NCBI GenBank assembly: GCA_949361645.1 | Contig: OX442416.1 | Coordinates: 19,789,530 to 19,853,529 of the forward strand | Length of the DNA: 64,000 nucleotides | Reading direction: 5' to 3' | Source of the DNA: Spongilla lacustris | Taxonomy: Eukaryota > Porifera > Demospongiae > Spongillida > Spongillidae | Part shown: piece after piece, positions 23,597-37,017 of the stretch | Layout: each line of letters begins with the position of its first letter | Numbering within the stretch: position 1 is the stretch's first letter | Notes under the pieces: generated by a model | What the model saw: the letters and a program-made list of their open reading frames with translations, nothing else | Database searches by the model: none | Told to the model about the DNA's origin: nothing | Position numbers and translations under genes: made by a program

Positions 23597-24527
23597 GTTA
23601 TGGCGACAGACGAAGTATAGCTCTGAGGCTTTGGCACCGTGGTCTGCCCTTGCAAGAAATGCTCTGGCATTTGAGTGGACAAGGTATAATTTCAGTCTGC
23701 TGTTGATGCTATCAAGAGTGGTAGATATGGTGGAATTAGCCTAGACTGAAAGGGGGGATGTTAGTTTTGAAAATAATTCAACTACAATGGGTATGCAGCT
23801 CCACCCGCGCGTGTGTTCATTTCAGCAGAGATAGTATACAATCTCTGTTTTCAGCTTGCGCGCGCTGTTCAACTGCAGAATATGCTGTATGTCCCGCTTC
23901 AGAAACAAGTCAGTGTCAGGTTTCAGCCGAGACAACACAGAGAGGTCAAACGCAGCAGGCTTGCCATTAATACCCTCAAATTGTGGACTAATATGTGCCT
24001 GAATATGTGTGCGTCATGACCAAAGGCCACTGCCAACTTCCAACTTATAGGCTTTCTTTCAGAAAGGTTAATGCAAAGTGTCACGAAGGCGAAAGTATAG
24101 TAGTTATGGAGTGCAAGTACATCACGACCCCTCTTTCAAGTTAAGGCATGGTGAGCTTCAAGGGCTTTGGTACACGCAGAGCTAGCCCGGCTAATATGCC
24201 TTAATTAATAAAATTATTATAATAATTATGAGAAACTGTTTATCATGTATATGGTATATAGTTTTGTGCAGCTGCTAGCTATTTAATACTACTCATTTAT
24301 TCTTTCTGTCCTTCCCAAGCCCAAACACCAATCCAGTGGAACCGGTTTTTACATTTAAAAATAAAATATTAATCCTAGGCATATTCCTTCAAATGAATCA
24401 ATGGCTCACTAGCCCACCTCTGCTGGACCAGGTAGCAATGTTTAGGAAATAGAGGGCCTGTGTGATTCTTTGCCATTTTTACACTCCGTTGCATTCAATG
24501 TTGACTGAACTATTGTACCCATTACAG
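23597..24527. other. Non-coding stretch, nothing recognised
   Basis: Open frames here are short and lack recognisable motifs. The final 30 bp are the standard ankyrin intron end before the exon at 24528. Confidence 0.4.
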
Positions 24528-26996
24528 TGGGGTGATACTCCATTTCACAGTGCAGCCAAGGGAGGTAATACTACATGTGTGGAACGTCTCCTTTCCTTTG
24601 ATCCTTGTATTGATGTAAACATTCAGAATAGGGTGAGCTGGTCTATTTTAAATGATCAAGTAATAATCGTATGTATGGTGCTGAACACTATCCTGTAAAT
24701 GGATGGCGATGTAAAAAACAAGACCATAGAGCAGCTGCTTCTAAGCCTACACACAAAGACCAGTGTGTCCCTTGGTATCTCCTCCCCTTCAACCCCATCA
24801 GCAATGTTTGTATCATGCATGTAAATGCGTACATTCTCTTGATGTTATATATGAAAGGCCATGTTGATGACCATGTACTACATGTACATGTATATGTGTA
24901 CATTGTACCACCATGTTGTGACTGAACTATTGTACCCACTACAGAAGGGTTATGCTCCATTATACCTTGCTGTGGTGGGTAATTATATTACTTGTATGGA
25001 ACATCTCCTTTCCAATGATGATATTGTATATGGATGGTGATGTGAAAAACAAGACCATAGAGCAGCTGCTTCTAAGCCTACACACAAAGACCAGTGTGTC
25101 CCTTGGTATCTCCTCCCCTTCAACCCCATATTCAAAGGAAATGCTGGTGTTCCATCATTAGGTGGTGTTAAACAGTTTGATGGAAATGCTCAACTCTATG
25201 TCACACCTAATGGGTGGATTGATGACAGCTCATTAGCTCCATAGCAGTAAACAGCCCACTCACCATTTGATTATATGTGCACAGCAGGGGAGGGGAGGGT
25301 TATTTAATGGCCGAGTGGTGAGTTCAGGTCATGCAGTCTAAACATTGGCGCACACAGGCCAGCTGCTTTTTATTTTGTGTGTTGAGAATTGTAGAAGTCT
25401 GACCACTGTCCTTGACAGATGGACACTTCAAGTGACCTTAACTCTTTACCCACCATTCTGTAGGGAGCATAGTTTCCATCAGAACCTTATAGGTTCTCCC
25501 TTTCAATTCACACATACCGCATACATGTACTTGTGTACATCTGAGTGGCTTCATGTTTGAAGGGTTCATGTTGATGACCTTGTACATGTACATGTGTACA
25601 TTGTACCCACCATGTTGACTGAACTATTGTACCCATTACAGCGTGGTGATACTCCATTACATATTGCAGCCGTGGGAGGTCATACTACTTGTGTGGAACA
25701 TCTCCTTTCCAGTCCTGGTATTGATGTGAACATTCAAAATAAGGTGAGTTGGTCTATTTAATGATCAAGTAATAATGATATGTATGGTGCTGAACACTAT
25801 CCTGTATATGGATGGTGATGTAAAAAACAAGACCATAGAGCAGCTGCTTCTAAGCCTACTCACAAAAACCAGTGTGTATCATGCATGTAACCATTAGACC
25901 ATCTACATGTACATGCACATGTGTACTCCATTATACTTTGCTATGGAGGGAGGTAATAAAACATGTGTGGAACGTCTCCTTTCTATTCCTGGTATTGACG
26001 TGAAGATTAATGCTGGGGTGAGTTGTAGATATTCCATTTGTTTGAATTGTACTTATAAATAGAACAAACTAGACTCCATGTATGGAATTCATCACTCTCA
26101 CATCCTACATACATGTACAACCTACCCCTAGTTTGCCCCTAATATGACAAACCCACTACCTAGTTTACACCTGCTATGGCATGATTAACCAATCCATTAA
26201 TTTATCAGGCTGGTCTGATCATTCCGTTTGGCATGCTATTTAACAGCATGCCTGTAAGACTTTAATTTTTACCCACCCCCTGTTTTAAACATGGCAATAT
26301 ATTTCTGATTTCTATTAGTAATAAACTCTACATGTCTACCTCACAGCCTTGCTGGCATCTGGTATGATATTGTGTGCAAACTCTGAAGTCTGGGCACTAG
26401 GGCCCAGCCTTTAACCTTGGGCCCCAGCTAGGCTAGGAGGAGGGGAGTATGAATAACATAGTCTGCACAGCTGTCCATAATACAAGGACAAATCTCTTCA
26501 CTCATCAAAAACTATCCCAGCAGCTGTGATGTAGATGTTAACCTTCTCTTCCTCCTCCCCTTTATTAATGAACATATTTTTACATGCATGTATACACATG
26601 TATGTATGTCTGTACTTGATATAGAGACTTCATATTTCAAGGGGCCATGTTGATAACCATGCACATGTGTACATTGTACCCACCATGTATGGTGTTACTC
26701 CATTACACCTTGCTGCAATGGTTGATCATACTACTTGTGTGGAACGTCTCATTTCCACTCCTGGCATGGATGTGAACATTAAGGATATGGTGAGTTAATA
26801 CATGTAGGTCCACTCACTGCTATATGTACATGTGCACATTGTACCCACCATGTTGACTGAACTATTGTACCCACTCTAGTGGGGTTATACTCCATTATAC
26901 TTTGCTGCTAAGAAAGGTCGTACTACTTGTGTGGAACATCTCCTTTCCACTCCTGTTATTGATGTGGATACAGCATTAAAGACAATTTATTTTTAA
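24528..26996 (+). pseudogene. Ankyrin exon group C (partly decayed, with its own terminal exon)
   Basis: Intact exons: 24528-24632 (WGDTPFHSAAKGGNT, 35 codons), 25642-25743, and terminal 26880-26996 (WGYTPLYFAAKKGRT, ending ALKTIYF-stop). Damaged exons: 24945-25016 is cut after CTCCTTTCC and fused to intron sequence, with no donor. About 25925-26017 has lost its first bases and acceptor. 26688-26789 keeps its frame and donor but lacks the TGACTGAAC...CAG acceptor segment. There is no first exon. It is either the 3' remains of a gene or extra exons that gene A could reach by skipping its terminal exon at 21652. A transposase fragment at 25140-25240 lies between exons. Confidence 0.55.
25140..25245 (+). 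pseudogene. Fragment of pogo-like transposase C-terminal part
   Basis: The frame GGVKQFDGNAQLYVTPNGW, then IDDSSLAP-stop, is almost the same as 51405-51490, where it follows a pogo-like transposase relic. It is embedded in an intron of ankyrin group C. Confidence 0.45.
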
Positions 26997-27104
26997 TTCC
27001 TGTTATTTTAATAATGTATTAGATTTTTATGTGTTCCAATTTAACAAAGCCATTGTAGTCACATGGCGGTATAGACTTGATACACTTTGCAGCTGGAAAA
27101 GTAG

Positions 27105-27220
27105 GGACCATTTAGAGAACTGAAGAAGCTTCAGGTTGAAGTAATTCTTCAGACCCATAGCGACTGGTTATGATGTCTTTGGAGTACTACGACCAACTGG
27201 CTATGGGTGTTTTGGATGTC
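27105..27220 (+). pseudogene. Short RecQ-helicase-like fragment
   Basis: It shares the LKKLQVEVI run and the TTGGAGTACTACGACCAACT region with the longer copy at 43482-43746, but the Walker A coding segment is altered. It lies just after the terminal exon of group C. Confidence 0.45.
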
Positions 27221-27529
27221 TTCGTATCATTAATAATTGCATTACAATCATTCATGGCTATCCTTAGTGGGATTGAGCCCCCCCTCCCCCTCCTACCCCC
27301 TCCCCCCTTTGAACTAAATCTTCTACATGTTTATGTATTATCACTAAAGTCTATGACCAAAAAAAAAAACGTCCTTTACCATAACAGCTAGGTACAGCTG
27401 GTTTGAGTGTAGACCCATGCACTACACCTTCATTTCTCAAACAGCTTTTATTTCTTGCTGCATCCTGTGTGATTGGCAAGTAAGTTGAAAAATGGGTACA
27501 TGTTGACTGATCTATTGTACCCACTCCAG

Positions 27530-30500
27530 GATGGTGATATTCCATTACACCTTGCTGCAAAGGGAGGTCATACTACTTGTGTGGAACATCTCCTTTCCAC
27601 TCCTGGTATTGATGTGAACATTCAGAATAAGGTGAGCTGGTCTGTTTAATGATCAAGTAATAATGATATGTATGGTGCTGAACACTATCCTGTATAAGGA
27701 TGGTAGTGTAAATACAAGACAATAGAGCAGCTGCTTCTAAGCCTACACACAAAGACCAGTGTGTCCCATGGTATCTCCTCCCCTTCAACCCCATCAGCAA
27801 TGTTTGTATCATGCATGTAAATGTGTACATCGTCATGATGTTGTGTATGAAAGGCCATGTTGATGACATTGCACTACATGTGTACATTGTACCCACCATG
27901 TGGACTGAACTATTGTACCCACTCCAGATTGGTGATACTCCATTACACTTTGCTGCAAGGGGAGGTCATACTACTTGTGTGGAACATCTCCTTTCCACTC
28001 CTGGTATTGATGTGAACATTAAGAATATGGTGAGTTAGTCTATTTTTAAATGAATTCTGTATATAGATGGCGATAAGAAACACAAAAAGCTTAGTACAGC
28101 TTAGTTTTGTCTCTTGGTCAGGGTACGAGGCGAAACCAGGATAGTGACAAAATTTTACACGTGAGTTCAATGCGGGTTTCCAATCCATGTACATGTAATG
28201 TTAAAATAATCCTTGGGTGGATGCATGCACGCGCGGTCGGTTTTCACGTCACAAATTGATTATTGAATCACGTGCACATGAATGAACGCAATTAATTTCA
28301 AAACAAGTCCGTTTTTCTACACTCCCCTTCAACCTTAATTATCAGCAATGTTTGTATCATGCATGAAAATGTGTTCACACTCGTGATTTCGTATATGAAA
28401 GACCATGTTGATGACCATGTACTACATGTACATGTGTACATTGTACTCACCATGTTCACTGAACCATTACTTGGTAGTGATACTCCATTACATCTTGCTG
28501 CGAACAGAGGTCATACTGCTTGTGTGGAATATCTCCTTTCCACTCCTGGTATTGATGTGAACATTACAAGTCTAAGGTGAGTTGGTCCACTGAATGATCA
28601 GGTGATGTAAAAAACCAGACCATAGAGCAGCTGCTTCTAAGCCTACACACAAAGACCAGTGTGTCCCTTGGTATCTCTTCCCCTTCAACCCCATCAGCAA
28701 TGTTTGTATCATGCATGTAAATGTGTACACCCTTGTAATAGTTGTATATGAAAGGCCATGTTGATGACCATGTACATGCATGTCCATGTTGACTGTGCCA
28801 TCGTACTCACCATGTTGACTGAACCATTACAGGGTGGTGAAACTCCATTACATCATGCTGCAAAGGAAGTTCATACTACTTGTGTGGAACATCTCCTTTC
28901 CACCCCTGGTATTGATGTGAACATTTTTGATTCTGTGAGCTGGTCTATTTAATGATCAAGTAATTATGATATGTATGGTGCTGAACACTATCCTGTATAT
29001 GGATGGTGATGTAAAACAACAAGACCATAGAGCAGCTGCTTCTAGGCCTACACACAAAGACCAGTGTGTCCCTTTATATCTCCTCCCCTTCAACCCCATC
29101 AGCAGTGTTTGTATCGTGCATGTAACCATTAGACCATCTAGTACATGTACATGTGTACATTGTACGTATCATGTTGGCTGAACTTTCGTACCCACTCTAG
29201 GATGGTTCTACTCCAATTCACCGTGCTGCAAAGGGAGGTCATACTACTTGTGTGGAACATCTCCTTTCCACTCCTGGTATTTATGTGAACATTAAGGATA
29301 GGGTGAGTTGCTCCACTGAATATTAAAATAAAATACATGGAACGGTAGCAGACCATGTATTACATGTACATGTGTACATTGTACCCACCATGTTGGCTGA
29401 ACTATTGCACCCACTCCAGTATGATGATACTCCATTACACCTTGCTGCAAAGGGAGGTCATACTACTTGTGTGGAACATCTCCTTTCCACTCCTGGTATT
29501 GATGTGAACATTCAGAATATTGTGAGCTGGTCTATTTAGTGATCAAGTAATAATGATATGTATGGTGCTGAACACTATCCTGTGTATGGATGGTGATGTA
29601 AAAAACAAGACCATAGAGCAGCTGCTTCTAAACCTACACACAATGGACTATGGTATCTCCTCCCCTTCAACCCCATCAGCAATGTTTGTATCATTCATGT
29701 AAATGTGTACACCCTCATGATTGTTGTATATGATAGGTCATGTTGATGACCATGTACTACATGTACATGTGTACATTGTACCCACCATGTTGGCTGAACT
29801 ATTGTACCCACTCTAGGGTGGTGATACTCCATTACATCTTGCATCAAGGGAAGGTCATACTACTTGTGTGGAACATCTCCTTTCCACTCCTGGTATTGTT
29901 GTGAACATTAAGAATAGGGTGAGCTGGTCTATTTAATGATCAAGTAATAATGATATGTATGGTGCTGAACACTATCCTGTATATGGATGGTGATGTAAAA
30001 AACAAGACCGTAGAGCAGCTGCTTCTAAAGCCTACACACAAAGACCAGTGTGTCCCTTGGTATCTCCTCCCCTTCAACCCCATCAGCAATGTTTTTATCA
30101 TGCATAAATGTATATACCCTCGATCGTGATTGTTGTATATGAAAGGCCATGTTGATGACCATGTACTACATGTACATGTGTACATTGTACCCACCATGTT
30201 GGCTGAACTATTGTACCCACTCCAGCGGGGTGGTGACACTCCATTACACCTTGCTGCAAGTGGACATCATACTACTTGTGTGGAACATCTCCTTTCCACT
30301 CCTGGTATTGATGTGAACATTAAGGATGAGGTGAGTTGGTCCACTGAATATTAAACTGCACTGTTATATGAACTGAAGCTGACATATCAGCCCACTGCAC
30401 AAATGATAAACATTGCAGCTTCTGCACCTTGTCATGGTACAGATATATTGTTCAATCATCCGATGGTGGATACATGTACGAAACTGTGTGTATAATATCA

Positions 30501-31172
30501 GTAATAACTAAATGCAATATGATTGGCCTGCACACTTCACCACACAGGCCTCCAATGTTCTTAAAGTACCACCAAGCTCACTCTTCACTCTGCAGTGTCC
30601 AAAAATGGTGTCACATTGCTCCATGGTGATGCCATCTGTCACACATCATTCTCCTTTTGTAGCAGCAAACAACACAACAGAACAACTCGCTTGTGTTTTT
30701 ACAGATTACATGTTGTCAGTGGGGGGAGAGTAAATGATGCATGCTGTTCAATCCACCATTGGTAATCATGTTCATGTCCGGTCAATTACACTGGACCAAA
30801 TGTCCTGTCAATTTGGTATTGTTCTGACAAATTGTTTATCTGTGATGTACATGTTAAAATCCTCCTCCCCTTTCTTAAGGATTACAATAAATATACATCT
30901 GTATGCATATATGCTTTTGTGTATTTCAATCTGACATGTAGACTCCATGTTTGAAGGGGCCATGTTGATGATGTCATTGTGTACATTGTACCCACCATGT
31001 TGACTGAAGTATTGTACCCCTCCAGCATGGTAAAACTGCATTACACAATGCTCTTGGTGACACTCCATTACACATTGCTGCAAGGGAAGGTTATACTACT
31101 TATGTGGAACGTCTCCTCTCCACTCCTGATGTTGATGAGGATGCTGCATTTGAGAGAATTTACCGTTATTAG
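27530..31172 (+). CDS. Ankyrin exon group D, ending in a terminal exon
   Basis: Exons: 27530-27631, 27928-28029, 28833-28934, 29201-29302, 29420-29521, 29817-29918, 30226-30330 and terminal 31026-31172 (HGKTALHNALGDTPLHIAAR, ending AFERIYRY-stop). Joined in phase 0 they stay open and give eight ankyrin repeats. A further copy at about 28470-28576 has no AG acceptor and carries a frame-changing indel (ends NITSLR), so it is probably skipped. The repeats are more alike (TPLHLAAKGGHTTCVEHLLS) than is normal within a protein, which indicates recent exon duplication or gene conversion. No first exon is visible, so the group is either an incomplete gene or is spliced to upstream exons. Confidence 0.55.
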
Positions 31173-31539
31173 ATTGTTATGTGTTCCCATTTTTGCAATG
31201 ATTGATTTATTACATCTGACATGTGATATAACTGTAAATTCATGTCCACTTTAAGCACATGTACATCACAACTTTCCACACCTCCGGCCCAACAACTCAG
31301 CAGTCTTGTACTTCAACATAGGTCCCTTCCAGCCCTCATATCAATTGGTGTAATGGTGGCTGTAGATGAGCATTTCAGTTACCATGAATTCATGCCCCAT
31401 GCTAAAATGGTCAGTACATGTAACTAGAAAAACCATTCCCTATGAATATGTTGGTGGTACATTGGCAATAATACTCATTGATGGCCCCTTAACTTGTAAC
31501 TGGTTAGGGCGAATGTCACCTCCATTCTGGACTGGATAA

Positions 31540-31574
<35 letters not shown>

Positions 31575-34061
31575 ATCTTACTGATCTAGCTGTTCTAGAT
31601 GTACAATATAACTGTGTGTAGATGTTTAAAATTATATGTATAATAATGAATAAATACAAGAATAAGAACCAAAATTATAAAGAAAACATAAAACAGGTTG
31701 CACAACTTAGTCCATGTAACTGGGGAGCCCAGCTCCATCATTAATGTCCATCACTCTCCTCCATTTCCTTCTAGAGCCACGAAGACAAAGATTAGTTGCC
31801 CTAAGAATGGCCAAGGACATCTTTGCTCTGACCCAACTCATTACTTCACTATGGGATTTTTCAGCACATTCCACATGTTTATATATGTATGAATAATAAG
31901 ATAACCTCAATAAAAAATCTGTATAAAAATCTGGGTGACCAATCTCTGCATGAGTGATTGAGCAGCTCTAGGTCAGATGTGAGATTGCTGATATTATCAG
32001 GTGCATGTACATAAAGAACGAAATAGTCCTATTTTTTAGTACATGAATAATGTATCATCCCATATCATTGATGAGGCATCCTACTATCCAATGAAACAAG
32101 TAATTATCTCTATGAGAAGATATATATTGTATATAGGATTTGAAGCCAGTAGTGGTGTGGGAGCAATTTTAAGAAGGAAAAATGCAATAGTTCTATATTC
32201 AGCACACAATGTGATACAATCTACATGTAAGTATTCAGTATCATAATTCATGGTGCATCAGACATTTAGTCATTTTCAGTAATTTTAGGGATCCAAATAT
32301 GGGACAATAGCAAAAAGAGTAGTACTGCTATGCAATGAAATTGCACTGTGATATCTCCTCTTACCTACATGTACTACTACCCATTTCCCATACTCTCCCC
32401 CCGTATCTTCCACTAACCCTACTCATCCCCTTACCTACATGTACTATTAATAACAATGACCAGCCGATATGCACTCATTTGTGCATTTCCATATTAGTGG
32501 AACATGCTGTCATGCCTATATCCTCTGCCACTATGTATACACACCTACCATTAAACCAAATATGGGAGAGACTGAGCCGTTCATAATTTTGAACAATGCT
32601 TTAATTCAGGTTACACACTGTAGTAGTAAATAAATGCTTTCAAGTTAAGATAACTCAATATCATAATTGGTGGTGCACACCCACTGCTAAGAAATAAAAT
32701 GGCACCGTTATATCTCCCTTACCTACTACTACCCATACTCCTACCGTTACCTTCCACTCCCGCTTACTCAACCCCTTACCTACTACAACTGACAGTGACC
32801 GGCCAACACTCATTTGTGCATTTCTAGTTTAGTGCACACATGCTGTCATGACCATATGCTCTGCCACTACACACCAACCATTCCGGTTAAGAGGCAGACA
32901 TTAGTTGATGTAATGCCTTGAAGTTAGCCATACTGCCCATACATGTACATTGTATTAATAATCTGGATGATCAATCTCTAAATGATTGAGCAGCAGCTCT
33001 AGGTCAGATGTGTGATTGCTGATATCATCAGGTGTCCATACACGTACGCTATGCATGGCTTCAATAAAAGCAGCTTTGGTGGGCACATGCATTGTAGACT
33101 TAATGAAAAGTTTTGAGACTACTTTTATTATTAAGAACTGAGTAACATTATTTATGTACTGAACGAAAATTATCATCCATGGCTGAGCTAGTTGTGGTTA
33201 TGGCACGTACAAATGTAAATTGTATATAGTTATACCGTGTAAAAAAACTGAGTTACTATGCATGTAAATGATATTCTGTTTACCAACCTTACCAGCGTTC
33301 TTTCGTGGACACCCGGTATATAGTAGCATATTTGCATGGTGCACACCAGCCTATTAGTGCTTGCTGTATTATATGTGAAGTACTCTTTCCACCATTGGGG
33401 TAATAATGACAAATGTCTGTTGCATCATGAGTCATGTAATTCAGTGAAAATATTTAGATTACACCTCAGCTGCCTTTGACATTAAAATTACTGCGGCATC
33501 CTCGCTTCATTAATATGTTGGATGAGGGGGATGTACAGCAGATCGTGGATCGGGTCTGCTCCTACCATGAATATTGTTTAAGCCAAATAAATTTGGTTTC
33601 ACTTGTAAACCACATTTGGTTTACACTGTGTAGTCAACATGTGAAACCAAGTGTAGGTCTGATGAGGCAACTAAATTATTTATACACTGACTGTGTGCAG
33701 TTGTAGAAATGGATGATGTTGTGAAGGAACTTTCTTATGTCGAGAATGTTTATCCAGAGATAATTAAGGTGTATTGAAGAACTTGCCATCATGCAGCAAT
33801 GTTTGTTCTCAACAGTTAGTGTGTGTAGAGCATAAGAGAGATGACAACTGTCAGTCCCAGTGATTTGAATTGATGTGAATTTGCAATCACTACAGTACAA
33901 TTGCTATTTACTATGCAGGTGATCTTACTCCCTATATATATGTCATGACATTAACGGATGAAAATTACCCCATTTTTCTTATCAAATCCCCAGGTGCCCC
34001 CACCCCTCATTGAAAATCAAACGCCTCCCAAACTCTCATGGTTACGACATCACCACCAAAA
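31173..34061. other. Intergenic region with repeat relics
   Basis: It starts with the shared ankyrin 3' flank. It has a poly-C tract near 31543-31574, a partial foldback-family copy near 32110-32210, and 32790-33170, which is related to the minus-strand nuclease-like ORF at 22622-23161 (TPDDISNHT segment). No intact gene was recognised. Confidence 0.4.
31543..31574. repeat. Poly-C tract
   Basis: An uninterrupted cytosine run of about 30 nt. Confidence 0.9.
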
Positions 34062-34067
34062 TTTAAT
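34062..34067 (-). terminator. Possible poly(A) signal of the TRIM-NHL gene
   Basis: ATTAAA on the minus strand, about 85 bp after the stop codon at 34152. It is the nearest plausible cleavage signal; no AATAAA is closer. Confidence 0.3.
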
Positions 34068-34151
34068 GCTCTGACATAACGCACTCACATGTACACATGT
34101 CTAAGTAATATACATCATGTACATCAGAATCATATAATCTGCACGTGCAGT

Positions 34152-36315
34152 TTAATACATTGTCAAACCAAACTCATCAGCAACATACACATTACCATCT
34201 CTGGAATCTAGTGCAATGCCCGAAGGATAGTCCATATTCCCCAATGTGTGGATCTTGTTTCCTTGAGGATCAAAAATGCAAAGACATTTGCCTGCACCAT
34301 CAGAAACAAGGCTGTAACCTTCATCATCAATGGCTATTCCAATAGGAGATATTAGATCCCCATACTTTCTGACAGAGACACCTTCCTTGGTAAAGACTTT
34401 AATAGAGTTTGAATGCACAGCTGTGACATGAATGTTTTCCTGAGGGTCTAAGGCAAGACCCCAAGGAAACATGACATCCTTTTTACCATGTATGGTCAAT
34501 AACCAACCACCTTGTTCATTCAATATTTGTATCCTATGGTTACCCCAGTCAGAAACAATCAGCCTGTTGTTTGAGTCGACAATCACTGCCCTGGGACTAT
34601 CAAACTCTCCCCGACCTGATCCCTTCTGACCAAACTTATGAATGAACTCTCCACTTGATGTCAGCTTTTGTATACGATGGTTGCCACAGTCAGCAACATA
34701 CAACACATCTCCCTTGATGGATATACAAGGTGGAGATATGAATTGACCATCGCCACTTCCATAACTACCCATGGTATTCTTCAGTTGACCTGTTTGGTCA
34801 AACACATAAATGCAGTAAACCCCACTCCCTACATAGATGTCTCCATTGTCATGGATGGCAATACATGATGGATGAGCACACTTGATAACCTTTTGGGCTT
34901 TACATAAGCTGAGGTAGTCATATTTAGGTCTCACATAAAGGTCATGAGGACTTTTCTGTACATGTTGGCCATCCATTGCGATGATCAGCTGGTGAGGACC
35001 AGCAGTCTGAGGGGTGAGGGTGATGGTGTAGGTACCATCCCTGTGGTCCTCCACCTCTCCATACACAACTTTTCCATTATGGGCCTTGGACCTTATCTCA
35101 GCCTCAACCTGTACACCACCATGTGGGTATCTCACGCCATTCATCATCCTCACGTCCAATTTCATCAAACATTTCATGTTGACTTTAATTCTGCTAACAG
35201 AAGGAATAGTAAATTCACTTTTAGATGGAACAGGAGATTGGTCAAACACGCAACCAAATATTGACAGTTCCTTCACAAGAGTATCTGTTTGGGCAACTGC
35301 AGTTATAGGACCATAATGGCTTGTTGAGAGGGATATATTTTCCACAACTTTATTGGTGGCCTTCAGTTCAATGGGTATAAGCCCTCCCATAGCTACCACC
35401 TCATGGTCACTGTGAGTATGGAGGTAGTGGGAGGTCACCTCAGAGTAGTGACTGATGTTCTGTTGGATCTTCTCAAACTGCTCCTTCTGGAGGGTAAGGG
35501 ATGTTGCCTGGGCGAGTGCAATGGATTCCAACTCTGACAGCAGTGTCTTCTTCCTTTTATCAAGTGCTTCTTGTAGCTGTTCAAAAGCCTGATTAATGGC
35601 CAGTTGAGCTTCCTGTTTAGAAGCCTCCAACTGTTCCATGATCTTCTCATTAGCACCAATGGCACCAGCCAATGTGTCTTGCACATGTTGGAGTGTCCAT
35701 CTCATGTCACCTCGATGAGCTTCTGCAACAGTGGACACTTCACTCACACCATGGTCCTTGTGGGCTACTGTGGTGCAGTCTCTACACACCAGCAACTTAC
35801 AGGTCTCACAAAAAAAGTTTAGCTTATTGTCCTCATGGTAAGGTTGAGAGCAGTAATGGTCTCTTGGCTTCATGGTGGTCTGCAATTGTTTGGCTCCCTC
35901 CTGGTCCAGTTCAACAATATTGTGTTTGGAAAGTTTTGGATGACGTTTGTGGTGTTCATGGCAGAAGGTACACATGAACCGATAACACGTACAACAGAAC
36001 ACCTCTGCAGGACCGCTGCGTCCATCTATACATGGGTCACAACACACCTCACTGTTGCTGACAATCTTGGACATGTAACTAGCTATTTCTACTTCAAAAC
36101 CAAGATGGAGGTTCTGAGCGATAGCACTGGCCCCTCCCACTGGGATGCTCATGCTTCGTTCACAGGTGGGACATTTGAACACTTGTTGGGAACCACTTTT
36201 CTCCATCTCATGGTGGAGACATTGCTGACAGAAGGAGTGCAAACATGGTAGAATTCTTGGATCATTGTAGGGCTTGGAGCACACACCACAGATAGTGTGC
36301 GAAAAGGATTCCACA
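34152..36315 (-). CDS. TRIM-NHL protein (RING, two B-boxes, coiled coil, filamin, NHL)
   Basis: One exon encodes about 720 residues in the order of the TRIM2/TRIM3/TRIM71 group, which are cytoplasmic RING E3 ubiquitin ligases whose NHL propeller binds RNA or protein. The RING is at about 9-51 (CGVC, ILPCLHSFCQQC, CPTC). B-box 1 is at about 92-136 and B-box 2 at about 154-192 (FFCETCKLLVCRDC). A coiled coil spans about 195-310, a filamin-type immunoglobulin domain about 370-467 (GTYTITLTPQTAGPHQL), and NHL repeats run from about 480 to the end (GSGRGEFDSPRAVIVDSNN). The frame does not start with ATG: it opens on GTG just after TTATCCTCTTACAG, a good acceptor. The start Met is therefore in an unseen upstream exon that contributes two bases of a split codon. 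All zinc ligands look present, so the gene is probably functional. Confidence 0.9.
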
Positions 36316-37013
36316 CTGTAAGAGGATAAAACACCTCCAGTTAATTACCCCTGCACAGTATTTTTATATTCTGTCCCATCACTATAGATCAATTAAAAAT
36401 ATTTAACAGTTGGACATATACACTTCGTTTTAAAAAACACATCTTTTTGTTGTCGGAAAGTTAAATAGCAGCTGTGCTACACTTGCAGTGCACAGTATTT
36501 TATTTACTGTAGTGTCTACTGAAATATGTTGTAATGATCATGTCATGGATATGGTGGAGGTGGGTATATTCTGTCCGCCTCTTACAACCCTGAAAGTCAG
36601 CATGATGGTAAAATGTGAGAAACCCCCCATGGCAGATTCTTGTATGAATGGATTTCGTTTATACTCCATACTGTTCCGAGATCGGTGCTTCAAGCTATGC
36701 ACAAAATATACCAATGTATAATTTATTTCTTAGATTCATACGGTTGCACATTTCTTACTCCATCAACCCTAAACAGGTGATTTGATTCTCCTGGCAGGGC
36801 ACACAACGCCTATAGAAGTTCAAACAGAAGGAGTGGGTCACTGACACCCAACACAACCCTTGAGGGAAGCCAGATTTTTAATCTTAAGCTATTAATGCAC
36901 TGATACATGTATGCTATGGTATTTTGGAGAAAGCTGCAATCACCATTTAGGCTGCCGGTACATGTATATGTTACAACGATGATGTAATATAGTGTGCCAC
37001 TAGAATAGCATCC
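36316..37013. other. Upstream region of the TRIM-NHL gene, probably intron
   Basis: No clear 5' coding exon in the required phase was found here. It may hold the intron upstream of 36316. Confidence 0.4.
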
Positions 37014-37017
37014 ACAT

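Noticed and set aside
20590..30110. The recurrent KTIEQLLLSLHTKTSVSLG and MIQTLLMGLKGRRYQGTHWS frames as genes
   Set aside because: They are the two strands of the conserved ankyrin intron block. Indels between copies shift the frames, and no splice sites frame them.
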